Origin: Echinicola soli
GTDB lineage: Bacteria > Bacteroidota > Bacteroidia > Cytophagales > Cyclobacteriaceae
Assembly (NCBI RefSeq): GCF_006575665.1
Contig: NZ_CP041253.1
Coordinates: forward strand, 3,013,001-3,077,000
Direction of reading: 5' to 3'
DNA: 64,000 bases
Part shown: positions 1-8,314 of the stretch, one piece after another
Position numbering within the stretch: the stretch's first letter is position 1
Layout of the letters: every line of letters begins with the position of its first letter
Made by a program: the position numbers and the translations under genes
Notes under the pieces: generated by a model
Database searches by the model: none
What the model was told of the DNA's origin: nothing
The model's input: the letters and a program-made list of their open reading frames with translations, nothing else

Positions 1-2343
1 TCAGTTTTTTCTGTTTTTATACTATTCTTTATTGTAGCGGCAGGTTTTTGCCAACAAGTGACCATTAGTGGGACAGTACAGGAAGAAGGGTCTAAGGAAA
101 GTCTTATAGGGGTCAATATTTTTGACAAAGTAACCGAAAAAGGCACTGTTTCAAACAGATTTGGCTATTTCAGCTATACGACTGAATCCGACAGTGTGGA
201 CTTGTATATTAGTTATGTAGGTTTTAAGACGCAAAGGATACAGTTAACTTCTATTCAAGATACCGTCCTCAATGTGGCACTGATTGCAGATGGGGAGTTG
301 GCAGAGGTGGTGGTCTCAGCACAGGATATGGACAGGATACAGGAAGTCAATCGTATGAGCACCATAGATGTCCCCATTCATCATATAAAAGAATTGCCGG
401 CCTTGCTCGGTGAAGTAGATGTGATCAAAGTACTCCAGCTCCTTCCTGGAGTCCAGTCGGGGACAGAGGGAGCAAGTGGGCTATATGTCCGTGGCGGTGG
501 CCCAGACCAAAATCTGATTTTATTGGATGGAGTGCCCATATATAATGCGTCTCATTTGTTCGGTTTCTTTTCCGTGTTTAATGCGGATGCGCTAAATAAT
601 GTAGAACTCATAAAAGGGGGCTTTCCTTCTCGTTTTGGAGGACGATTATCATCAGTGGTGGACGTTACGATGAGGGAGGGTAATATGGAAAAGATCAAGG
701 GAGAAGGTTCGATCGGTATTATTTCATCAAAAGTCACCGTAGATGGTCCTATTCAGAAGGGCAAGACTTCATTTTTGGTCTCAGCAAGACGAACATACTT
801 GGATCTTTTGGCGAGGCCTCTGATCAAAGCCTTTTCGGGGGGAGATGAGAATTCCGGCTATTATTTTTATGATCTGAATGGTAAGGTCAATCACAAAATT
901 GATGATAGGAATAGGTTATATTTCAGTGTATATAAAGGTGATGACAAAGCTTACAACAAGTATTCCAGTTATTATGTAAACAACAATATCCGCACGGATT
1001 ATGATGATGCTTATGGCATTAGGTGGGGAAATTTTATTTCAGCATTGCGATGGAATAATGTGATTAATAATAAGCTGTTCAGCAATTATACTTTTACATA
1101 CAGCAAGTACCACTTTGATTTGTTCAGTGATTATTATGAAAAGGTCGATGATGGTGTCAATACCAGCGTTACTGAATATACCGAAAGGTATTTTTCGGGG
1201 ATACGGGATTGGGCCGGGAAAGTTGATTTTGATTATGTGCCAAACCCTGATCATTATATCCGTTTTGGAGCAAATGTCATTTCACATAAGTTTTCTCCAG
1301 GGGTATATGTCACAAAAGGTTCAGGTATCTCAGATATGAAGGAAGGCTCGGAGGAACTCAATTCCACAGAATATGCTATTTATATTGAAGATGACATTGC
1401 TGTCACTGATAAGTTGAAGGCTAATTTGGGGGCGCACTATTCAGGTTTTATGACAGAAGGCAAGCATTTTCAATCCTTACAACCAAGAATTGCTGCCAGG
1501 TATCTTGTCAATGGAAGTACCTCCATCAAAGCCAGCTATGTGAAAATGGCACAGTATATCCATCTATTGACCAATGCTGGTTTGGGATTGCCCACCGATT
1601 TATGGGTTCCTGCCACCGCTGCCATCGGCCCCCAGAAAGCTACCCAGGTAGGCCTGGGCATTGCAAGAAGCTATAGAGGTTTTGAGATTAGTTTAGAAGG
1701 ATATTACAAGACAATGGATGGCTTGATTGAATACAGAGATGGAGCCACCTACTTAAATGTAGACGAGAACTGGGAGAATAAGGTCGCCGTGGGAGAAGGA
1801 AGAAGTTATGGACTGGAGCTCCTTATCCAGAAAAAAATCGGAAAAATATCAGGATGGTTAGGCTATACACTTTCCAAAACAGATAGACAATTCGAAGAAA
1901 TAAACTTCGGCAAGTGGTATCCATATAAATATGATAGAAGGCATGATATCAGCTTGGCGCTTACGCATGAATGGAAGGATAACAAGGATTTTTCTTTGGC
2001 CTGGGTGTATGGGACAGGCAATGCTTTCTCTCTTCCTTCTCTTAGGTATGAGGCACCAGATCGAGAAGATAATAATAGCTGGTACTACAACAATGAAGTG
2101 GAGTACTATGAGAGTAGAAATAATTTCAGAAATCGTGACTATCACCGATTGGATTTAAGCTTTAGTTGGTGGAAGACTAAAAAATGGGGCGAAAGGAAGT
2201 GGACTTTGGCGATTTACAATGTCTATAATCGCAGGAATCCTTTCTTTATGGATTTAGGCTATGACAATAATGGCAATAAGAAGGTAGTGCAGTATAGCTT
2301 GTTTCCATTTATCCCTTCGGTTACCTATGGATTTAAATTCTAA
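1..2343 (+). CDS. TonB-dependent receptor with carboxypeptidase-like N-terminal domain (5' partial)
   Basis: An outer-membrane, energy-coupled uptake channel; the substrate is unknown. The frame is open from base 1, and the first residues (FILFFIVAAGFCQQ) are the end of a signal peptide, so the true start lies left of the window. Next comes a CarboxypepD_reg-like beta domain (roughly residues 20-105, ending in ELAEVVVSAQ), then the plug (VIKVLQLLPGVQSG, YVRGGGPDQNLILLDG, NASHLFGFFSVFN), then a beta barrel ending in an aromatic residue (YGFKF). It belongs to the TonB receptor type that is paired with DUF4249 lipoproteins rather than SusD. The DUF4249 gene follows after 5 bases, so they are co-transcribed. 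A full-length paralogue of this pair lies at 29422-32606. Confidence 0.93.
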   Translation, partial: SVFSVFILFFIVAAGFCQQVTISGTVQEEGSKESLIGVNIFDKVTEKGTVSNRFGYFSYTTESDSVDLYISYVGFKTQRIQLTSIQDTVLNVALIADGELAEVVVSAQDMDRIQEVNRMSTIDVPIHHIKELPALLGEVDVIKVLQLLPGVQSGTEGASGLYVRGGGPDQNLILLDGVPIYNASHLFGFFSVFNADALNNVELIKGGFPSRFGGRLSSVVDVTMREGNMEKIKGEGSIGIISSKVTVDGPIQKGKTSFLVSARRTYLDLLARPLIKAFSGGDENSGYYFYDLNGKVNHKIDDRNRLYFSVYKGDDKAYNKYSSYYVNNNIRTDYDDAYGIRWGNFISALRWNNVINNKLFSNYTFTYSKYHFDLFSDYYEKVDDGVNTSVTEYTERYFSGIRDWAGKVDFDYVPNPDHYIRFGANVISHKFSPGVYVTKGSGISDMKEGSEELNSTEYAIYIEDDIAVTDKLKANLGAHYSGFMTEGKHFQSLQPRIAARYLVNGSTSIKASYVKMAQYIHLLTNAGLGLPTDLWVPATAAIGPQKATQVGLGIARSYRGFEISLEGYYKTMDGLIEYRDGATYLNVDENWENKVAVGEGRSYGLELLIQKKIGKISGWLGYTLSKTDRQFEEINFGKWYPYKYDRRHDISLALTHEWKDNKDFSLAWVYGTGNAFSLPSLRYEAPDREDNNSWYYNNEVEYYESRNNFRNRDYHRLDLSFSWWKTKKWGERKWTLAIYNVYNRRNPFFMDLGYDNNGNKKVVQYSLFPFIPSVTYGFKF

Positions 2344-2348
2344 TCAAA

Positions 2349-3239
2349 ATGAAGAATCATAACATTATATTTTACCTTGTTCTGAGCGTAGCAATGTTTG
2401 GGTGCGAAACAGTCGTAGATGTGGATCTTCCAATAGAAAGGCCCTCTGTGGTGGTCAATGCCAATTTTAGTCATGATAGTATTCCTGTCGCCAAGGTGGT
2501 GTTTAGCAAGCACATTTTGGATAATTCTAACGAATACCTTCCGATAAAAGATGCTACGGTACTACTTTCTGACGGTCAAAACCAAGTACCTCTTTTCTTT
2601 AATGAAGAAGAAGGCATTTATAGTAATACTAATGTGGTCATAAATGAAGGAAGACGCTATACATTGGATGTGGATGTACCGGGGTATGATAGGGTAACGG
2701 GCACAGACAGTATACCGGTAAGTGTGGAGCTAAGGGATGTCATTTATGAAGGCGAGAATTATATCGATGAGTGGGATCAACAACAAAATATAACGTTGGT
2801 CTTTAATGATCCTCCAGGAGAAAATTACTTTTTAGTGAAAGCAATTTCTAGTTTTGAAAGTAAGTACGTCGATACTGAAGGGGATTCTGTATTTTATAAA
2901 AATGTCCACTATGTGGATTTGGAGGCGAAAAACCCCGTTTATCAACATGAGTTTAGCAACTATTACTCAGTGATGTTTGATGATAAACTATTTGAGGGAG
3001 AAGAGGTCAGGTTTGATTTAGTGTCCAGTGGTTCTAGTTTTGGAGAAGATTCTGAATCAGCGGTTGACGTCTATCTTTATTCAGTTTCCAAGGCTTATTA
3101 TGAGTTTTACACGACTTATGGGCTGCAGAATTGGAACGCTGATGATCCTTTTGCCCAGCCAGTTCAAGTTTTTACAAATATTCAGGGAGGGCTGGGAATT
3201 ATTACTGGGCGGAGTTCGAGTGTTTTTAAGTACAGGTAA
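2349..3239 (+). CDS. DUF4249 family outer-membrane lipoprotein
   Basis: A 296-residue lipoprotein. The signal peptide ends in a lipobox (VAMFGC) with the acylated Cys at about residue 19, followed by ETVVDVDLP, the usual start of DUF4249 proteins. An Ig-like beta domain and a DPPGENYFLVKA stretch, also typical, follow. Its function has not been established; its constant position directly after a TonB receptor suggests a surface-exposed partner of that receptor, like SusD for SusC (inference). It ends 50 bases before the convergent S41 peptidase gene. The protein at 31788-32606 is its paralogue. Confidence 0.88.
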   Translation: MKNHNIIFYLVLSVAMFGCETVVDVDLPIERPSVVVNANFSHDSIPVAKVVFSKHILDNSNEYLPIKDATVLLSDGQNQVPLFFNEEEGIYSNTNVVINEGRRYTLDVDVPGYDRVTGTDSIPVSVELRDVIYEGENYIDEWDQQQNITLVFNDPPGENYFLVKAISSFESKYVDTEGDSVFYKNVHYVDLEAKNPVYQHEFSNYYSVMFDDKLFEGEEVRFDLVSSGSSFGEDSESAVDVYLYSVSKAYYEFYTTYGLQNWNADDPFAQPVQVFTNIQGGLGIITGRSSSVFKYR

Positions 3240-3288
3240 TTGCGTCACCATGAAAATCAATTGTGGTATGATGATAGTTTTATTTTAA

Positions 3289-4623
3289 TTAATACACAGG
3301 GAATTCTTTCTCCAGTCCCTCAAAATCATCAATCATCAACCAGGATGGAGATGAGGACTGCTTTCGGCCCAGAGCGGGGAAGCTTCCTGTCTTAATATAG
3401 TGGATGGCTGCCGCTAATCGTGGCTCTGCTGGATCTCCCCAATCGTATGAAATGCCGTCTACAGCCTCGTAATCTACTGGGAAACCATCGAAGTAGGCTG
3501 CTGTGCCATTTGCATTGGCGGTCGAAAAGGTGATGGGAACCAGTTCCACATTACGCTCCTTTAGGTGTTTGTTAAAGTCGGACACTGGAAAAGCACCAAC
3601 AGGCTTGCCATAGGTATTTTGTCCGACCAACTTTACATCCATGTAGGGAGTGAGACAGTTAATTGTGAGTTCACTGGCAGAGGCAGACCCTCCGGAGGTA
3701 ATGAAGAAAATGCGGCTGAGCGACAGGTTCCCTTTTTTTTCAAAATAGACACTTTCATTCATTTCTTTTTTGTTGCTGTTGTGTTGGTCGGTGTACATAA
3801 TGGCCCCATCTGCAGCAGCTGGTATGAGGCTGTTCATAAGCTGCTCGGCCACGCGGACAGCGCCGCCACCATTATAGCGCAAGTCAATGATCAGCTCTGA
3901 AATATTCTCCTCTTCCAGCTTGTTCAAGGCCTCTTCGATCTCCTTGCTTTGGGTCGGCTTGAGGCCTGCTGTGGCCTTGAAGCTATTGTAGACAAGGTAA
4001 CCTGTTTTTTTGCCATTTGCATTGACGGTGGATTGATGTAGAATGGAGTTTGACTGATAAGCTGCCTTGGTATTGGTGCGCGTGGTGGTGGTTCCGTTAG
4101 GTAATTCAAAAGTGAAGGTATTGCTGATGCCACTTTCTGCAGGGCCCAGTAGGAAGTTATAGCCAGAGCTGGTTTTGTAATCATCGATGGGTTTGCCATT
4201 GACTTGGGTGATTTTCCAGCCTCTTTTCCAGCGATCCTTACCTGCGGGAGCGTCGTCATAGACAAATGTAAGGTAAAGATTTCCGTCTTCAGCAAGCCCC
4301 CAGCCAAAGCCATGACCAATATTTTGGCCTGTAAAGGCCTTGTCAAAAGCATCGGGTGTCGTCAGATAAGACCAGCGGTCGAGCTCTTGGTATTTTAAGG
4401 CTTCCAAAAGATCATCATATGTAGTGTAGGCATCAAAGTCCACATCAGCAGGCATCTTGTCATTCCAAAAGTACCATTCTCCCATACTGGCATAAATTCC
4501 CGTTTTTACTATGCTGTCGGTGAAACGCGGATCATCAAGATCATCGTGACACGAAGTTATGGTCATGATCAACATGCCAAGCAAGGAAAGGCCAATAAAA
4601 GGTAGAAGGGCGGCTTTTTTCAT
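3289..4623 (-). CDS. S41 family peptidase, lipoprotein
   Basis: A C-terminal-processing-peptidase-like serine protease anchored in the envelope. The preferred start is the second ATG (MKKAALLPF) because it gives a clean lipoprotein signal ending in MTITSC; an ATG four codons upstream is possible. In order: an N-terminal helical part, a PDZ-like region (APAGKDRWKRGWKITQVNGK), then the peptidase domain with IIDLRYNGGG, the nucleophile motif SGGSASASE and the downstream Lys in TYGKPVG, forming the Ser-Lys dyad of S41. The C-terminus (DDFEGLEKEFPVY) is short. It is a single gene with about 95 bases before the divergent TetR-like gene. Its substrate is unknown. Confidence 0.9.
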   Translation of the reverse strand: MKKAALLPFIGLSLLGMLIMTITSCHDDLDDPRFTDSIVKTGIYASMGEWYFWNDKMPADVDFDAYTTYDDLLEALKYQELDRWSYLTTPDAFDKAFTGQNIGHGFGWGLAEDGNLYLTFVYDDAPAGKDRWKRGWKITQVNGKPIDDYKTSSGYNFLLGPAESGISNTFTFELPNGTTTTRTNTKAAYQSNSILHQSTVNANGKKTGYLVYNSFKATAGLKPTQSKEIEEALNKLEEENISELIIDLRYNGGGAVRVAEQLMNSLIPAAADGAIMYTDQHNSNKKEMNESVYFEKKGNLSLSRIFFITSGGSASASELTINCLTPYMDVKLVGQNTYGKPVGAFPVSDFNKHLKERNVELVPITFSTANANGTAAYFDGFPVDYEAVDGISYDWGDPAEPRLAAAIHYIKTGSFPALGRKQSSSPSWLMIDDFEGLEKEFPVY

Positions 4624-4760
4624 AGTGGAATACATCTACATGGATAAACGGAGAAAATCGCTTTTCAGATTTTAAAAAGACTTGATTTTTCCAGTCAGCA
4701 AAAATACTGGATAAATCATTGAAAACTAAAACCTACAGCTTGGTTTTGGTGTTATTACTA

Positions 4761-5447
4761 ATGAGTAAACCAGACAAGACTATGGAAAAGACAACTGCAA
4801 AGAAGGCAACGAAAATTGACAAGCGGGCAAAAATCATAGACGCTTACAAGACCTATATTTTGGAGCATGGCAAATCTCCAGCATCGGTCTTTAAGTTTAC
4901 CAATGAACTTAAAATGAAAGAAGTGGATTTTTATGCTTTTTTCTCCAGCTTTACCGCCGTCAAGAGAGCCGTGTGGCAAAAAATCTTCCTAGTCACCCTG
5001 GCGGCATTGGAATCTCAGGAAGTCTATAAAGAATACTCGTCAAGGGAAAAGCTGTTGGCATTTTTTTATACATGGATTGAGGAATTAAAGCATAATAGAA
5101 GCTATTTGCTAGTGCTTTACGGGGTACATCAGCTGCCTGGCCAATCCTTGCCGCAAGAATTGCAAGGATTCAGAAATGATTTTAAGGAATATGTGAAGGG
5201 TGTCCTTTCGGAAGGAGAGGAGAATGATGAAATCGCCAAGCGTCCTTACCTGAGTGACAAGTATGATGAGGCTTTATGGTTGCAGGTTTTGTTTGTGTTT
5301 AGGTTTTGGATAAAAGACCATTCCGATGGTTTCGAAAAGACCGATGAAGCCATTGAGAAATCCGTGAATCTGGCCTTTGACCTGATGGGAAAGAGTGCCT
5401 TGGACACCTTTGTGGATTTTGCCAAATTCCTTTATCAATCCCGTTAA
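4761..5447 (+). CDS. TetR-like regulator (atypical) paired with an ABC1 kinase
   Basis: About 228 residues. The N-terminus (RAKIIDAYKTYILEHGKSPASVFKFTNELKM) looks like a TetR HTH unit in which the recognition region reads VDFYAFFSSFTAVKRAVWQKIF, close to the usual FYxxFxS pattern. The rest is helical with a TetR-type C-terminal domain. Candidate starts are ATG 4761 and ATG 4782; a TTG at 4719 would add a hydrophobic stretch that looks like non-coding sequence. The ABC1 kinase gene starts 12 bases after the stop, so the two form an operon. DNA binding is inferred; no operator was identified. Confidence 0.75.
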   Translation: MSKPDKTMEKTTAKKATKIDKRAKIIDAYKTYILEHGKSPASVFKFTNELKMKEVDFYAFFSSFTAVKRAVWQKIFLVTLAALESQEVYKEYSSREKLLAFFYTWIEELKHNRSYLLVLYGVHQLPGQSLPQELQGFRNDFKEYVKGVLSEGEENDEIAKRPYLSDKYDEALWLQVLFVFRFWIKDHSDGFEKTDEAIEKSVNLAFDLMGKSALDTFVDFAKFLYQSR

Positions 5448-5459
5448 TCGATTTTATCA

Positions 5460-6773
5460 GTGGAAAAAAAAGAACAAGCCAGCATTCCCGTGGGCAAGGT
5501 CCAGCGGGCAGCCAAGTTTATCAAAACAGGGGCAAAGGTCGGGGGGAATTACGTAAAGCACTACGCCCGAAAGTTTAAGGATCCCGAGCATTCCCGGGAT
5601 CAACTGGACAATGATAATGCAACGGATATTTACGGTTCGCTGAGTGAGCTGAAGGGAAGTGCATTGAAAGTGGCACAGATGATGTCCATGGACAAAAACC
5701 TTTTGCCAAGGGCTTATCAGGAACAATTTGCCATGGCTCAGTATAGCGCCCCTCCCTTATCGTATCCCTTGGTGGTCAAGACATTTCAGAAGTATTTCGC
5801 GAAAGGACCAGAAGCTATTTTCGAAACGTTTACACGGTCTGCCGTGAATGCCGCTTCAATCGGTCAGGTACACCAAGCCACCTTGGAAGGGAAGAAGTTG
5901 GCGGTGAAAATCCAATATCCTGGTGTCGCCAGTAGTGTGAGCTCTGATCTGAAATTGGTGCGGCCTTTTGCCCTTCGGTTGTTGAATATTAGTGAAAAGG
6001 AACTTAGTCACTATATGGCCGAAGTAGAGGAGCGGTTGCTGGAAGAGACAGATTATAAGCTCGAAGTAAAGCGTTCAAAGGAGATTTCTGCGGAATGCAG
6101 CCACATTCCACATTTGGCCTTTCCCACCTACTATGAGGCGCTCAGTTGTGAGCGTGTCATCACGATGGACTGGCTGGAAGGAAAGCATATCAAAGAGTGG
6201 CTTCAGACGGGCCCTTCTCAGGAAGCAAGAAATCGGATAGGACAAGCACTGTGGGATTTTTATCATCACCAAGTGCATGAGCTAAAGCAAGTCCATGCAG
6301 ATCCTCATCCCGGTAATTTCATCATGATGAAAAAAGGGGACTTGGGGATTATTGATTTTGGGTGTGTCAAAGTGATTCCTGAAGATTTTTACCTGGGATA
6401 TTTCAGTTTGATCAAAAAGGAGTTGGTGGCCAATAAAGAAGAGCTGGATAAAATATTCTATGACCTGGAATTTATCTCTGATAGGGATACGGCCGAAGAA
6501 AGGATATTCTTCAAATCTGTTTTTAAAGAGATGATTTCATTGATAGGTAGACCTTTTCACCAGGAGTGGTTTGATTTTGCAGATGACACTTATTTCGATC
6601 AGATCTTTGCGCTAAGTGATCGGGTATCCAATGATAAAATGTTCAAAAAATCCAGGCAAGCAAGGGGCTCTAAACATGGTTTATATGTGAATAGGACGTA
6701 TTTTGGGTTGTATAGTCTGTTGAATCAGTTGCAAGCAAAAGTGAAAACCACAAAGCCGGATTGGTTGAAATAA
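5460..6773 (+). CDS. AarF/ABC1/UbiB family kinase-like protein
   Basis: A 437-residue atypical protein-kinase-like ATPase of the family linked to ubiquinone/lipid homeostasis. Visible signatures are an N-terminal KxGQ-like segment (LKGSALKVAQMMSMD, the family position normally Q), the Ala-rich loop NAASIGQVHQA, the VAIK-type Lys in KLAVKIQYPG, the catalytic HADPHPGNF and the metal-binding IIDFG. It starts at GTG 5460, 12 bases after the TetR-like gene. The organism probably makes menaquinone, so the classical ubiquinone role should not be assumed. Its physiological substrate is unknown. Confidence 0.88.
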   Translation: MEKKEQASIPVGKVQRAAKFIKTGAKVGGNYVKHYARKFKDPEHSRDQLDNDNATDIYGSLSELKGSALKVAQMMSMDKNLLPRAYQEQFAMAQYSAPPLSYPLVVKTFQKYFAKGPEAIFETFTRSAVNAASIGQVHQATLEGKKLAVKIQYPGVASSVSSDLKLVRPFALRLLNISEKELSHYMAEVEERLLEETDYKLEVKRSKEISAECSHIPHLAFPTYYEALSCERVITMDWLEGKHIKEWLQTGPSQEARNRIGQALWDFYHHQVHELKQVHADPHPGNFIMMKKGDLGIIDFGCVKVIPEDFYLGYFSLIKKELVANKEELDKIFYDLEFISDRDTAEERIFFKSVFKEMISLIGRPFHQEWFDFADDTYFDQIFALSDRVSNDKMFKKSRQARGSKHGLYVNRTYFGLYSLLNQLQAKVKTTKPDWLK

Positions 6774-6861
6774 GTGGTATTGTTCGCAAAACTGCCATGA
6801 CGGAAAAGTTTCACTGACTTAGAAGGATTGATCGAATTTTCATCGGTTTAAAATAGAGAAA

Positions 6862-6913
6862 CGTCACTGCGAGGCATGAGTAGTGACATGCGGGCTGCTG
6901 TCGTGGCAGTCTT
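6862..6913. repeat. REP-like dispersed palindromic element
   Basis: The element starts GTCACTGCGAGG and ends TCGTGGCAGTCTT; the two ends are imperfect inverted repeats (ACTGC-CGA against its complement). Short intergenic elements with the pattern GTCAxTGCGAGG...GGCAxTCTT are widespread in Bacteroidota genomes. It lies downstream of the ABC1 kinase gene, between convergent genes. Family assignment is from memory of the pattern. Confidence 0.45.
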
Positions 6914-6928
6914 TTTATTTTGGGAAAA

Positions 6929-6968
6929 CGCCCCCTTTTTAGTGGGCAATCGAACTAAAAAGGGGGCG
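6929..6968. terminator. 15-bp perfect stem-loop between convergent genes
   Basis: The arms CGCCCCCTTTTTAGT (6929-6943) and ACTAAAAAGGGGGCG (6954-6968) are perfectly complementary with a 10-base loop. It sits between the ABC1 kinase gene and the convergent sugar dehydrogenase gene and probably ends transcription from both sides. There is no long T tract directly after either arm; the T run lies within the stem. Confidence 0.6.
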
Positions 6969-7020
6969 AAGGTAATTCCATTCTGATGGATTGATGCTCT
7001 TTATGGGTTGATTTTACGTG

Positions 7021-8214
7021 TTATGGCTGGCTATAGCTAATACGATAAATGCAATTGGCCATATCATCGGAGATGAGAAGGCTGCCATCAGGCAATTCCT
7101 GCACATCTACTGGACGACCCCAAACTTCTTGGCTGGCATCGTCCAACCAGCCTGAAGCGAATACTTTTTCACCTGCCACTTCACTGCCGTCAAGCGCGAC
7201 GTTGGTGACGGTATAGCCACTTTTTTTGCTTCTGTTCCAAGAGCCGTGTTTGGCCACGAAGATGGACTTTTTATAAGTGTCAGGGAACATGTTTCCAGCA
7301 TAAAAACGCATTCCCAAAGGTGCCACGTGCGGGCCTAGTGTTGCTTTTGGAGCTACATAGGCAGATTGGTCTTTTCCTACATCTCCAAATTCAGGATCTT
7401 TCACATTTCCTTGGTGCCAGTAGGGATAGCCAAAATGTTGGCCTGCTTCAGTTACGGCATTTAGTTCACATTCAGGGACATTGTCACCCATTTGATCGCG
7501 ACCATTGTCCGTAAACCAAAGGTTTTTGGTATCTGGATGCCAGTCAAAGCCCACAGAATTTCGCACACCGTGTGCAATGATCTCTGGTTCTGGGTTTTCA
7601 GCATTTACATCCAAACGCGTGATCGAGGCAAAGATTTCTTTTTCAGGTTCGCAGATATTGCAAGGAGCGCCGACAGGGACGTATAAAAGACCATCAGGGC
7701 CAAATGCAATAAATTTCCACCCATGGTGCCCTTCTGTAGGGTATTGGTCGTAAACCACCTCGAATCTTGGATCAGTCAAGTGATTCTTGATATCGGGAAA
7801 TTTAAGGATACGGTTGATTTCAGCGACATAAAGGTCTCCATCTTTATAGGCCACACCATTGGGGGAATTAAGGTTTTCGGCAAGGGTGTAGCGGAAATCG
7901 GCTTTGCCATCTCCATCGGAATCGATGACAGCATACACATTTTGCTCCTGACGGTTACCGACAAAGACGATCCCCTCTTCGGATATGCTCAGTGACCTGG
8001 CATTGGGGATGTTGGCCGCCCACACGTCAATGGTGAATTTTTCCGGTAATTGGATGGTTTCTAGCTGTACATCAGCAGAATCAGCCGAAATATCTACTCG
8101 GTTTTTTCCCTCTGCCGCTTCTATTGGCTTGAGTTTATTTTCTTGATCAGTTTCACAAGAGAACAATAAGATGCTGAGCCATAAAGCACCAAACAAGGTT
8201 TTGTGATAATTCAT
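7021..8214 (-). CDS. PQQ-dependent sugar (sorbosone-type) dehydrogenase-like lipoprotein
   Basis: About 397 residues. ATG 8214 gives a clean lipoprotein signal (ALWLSILLFSC); the longer frame to 8277 adds non-signal sequence. After the Cys comes a six-bladed beta-propeller of the GSDH/L-sorbosone dehydrogenase type: SLSISEEGIVFVGNR, DGDLYVAEINRILKF, EGHHGWKFIAFGPDGLLYV, HGVRNSVGFDWHP, WFTDNGRDQMGDNVP and the closing GRPVDVQELPDGSLLISDD. The His, Arg and Asp residues at cofactor positions in these motifs support quinoprotein chemistry, but cofactor binding is inferred. It is the only gene in its unit and is divergent from the ABC-F gene. Confidence 0.87.
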   Translation of the reverse strand: MNYHKTLFGALWLSILLFSCETDQENKLKPIEAAEGKNRVDISADSADVQLETIQLPEKFTIDVWAANIPNARSLSISEEGIVFVGNRQEQNVYAVIDSDGDGKADFRYTLAENLNSPNGVAYKDGDLYVAEINRILKFPDIKNHLTDPRFEVVYDQYPTEGHHGWKFIAFGPDGLLYVPVGAPCNICEPEKEIFASITRLDVNAENPEPEIIAHGVRNSVGFDWHPDTKNLWFTDNGRDQMGDNVPECELNAVTEAGQHFGYPYWHQGNVKDPEFGDVGKDQSAYVAPKATLGPHVAPLGMRFYAGNMFPDTYKKSIFVAKHGSWNRSKKSGYTVTNVALDGSEVAGEKVFASGWLDDASQEVWGRPVDVQELPDGSLLISDDMANCIYRISYSQP

Positions 8215-8302
8215 AAAATAGGGTTTGTAGTTTTCAATAATTCTTAAAGTTAAGAAAAAGCTGAATTTTTTCATCATTATGATTTATAAGCGGGAGAATC
8301 CT

Positions 8303-8310
8303 TATTTTTG
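8303..8310 (+). promoter_or_regulatory. -7 promoter box of the ABC-F gene
   Basis: TATTTTTG matches the Bacteroidota -7 consensus TAnnTTTG exactly. It ends only 4 bases before ATG 8315, so transcription would start at or next to the start codon, giving a leaderless or near-leaderless mRNA. No convincing -33 TTG box is visible upstream. Confidence 0.4.
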
Positions 8311-8314
8311 CAGC

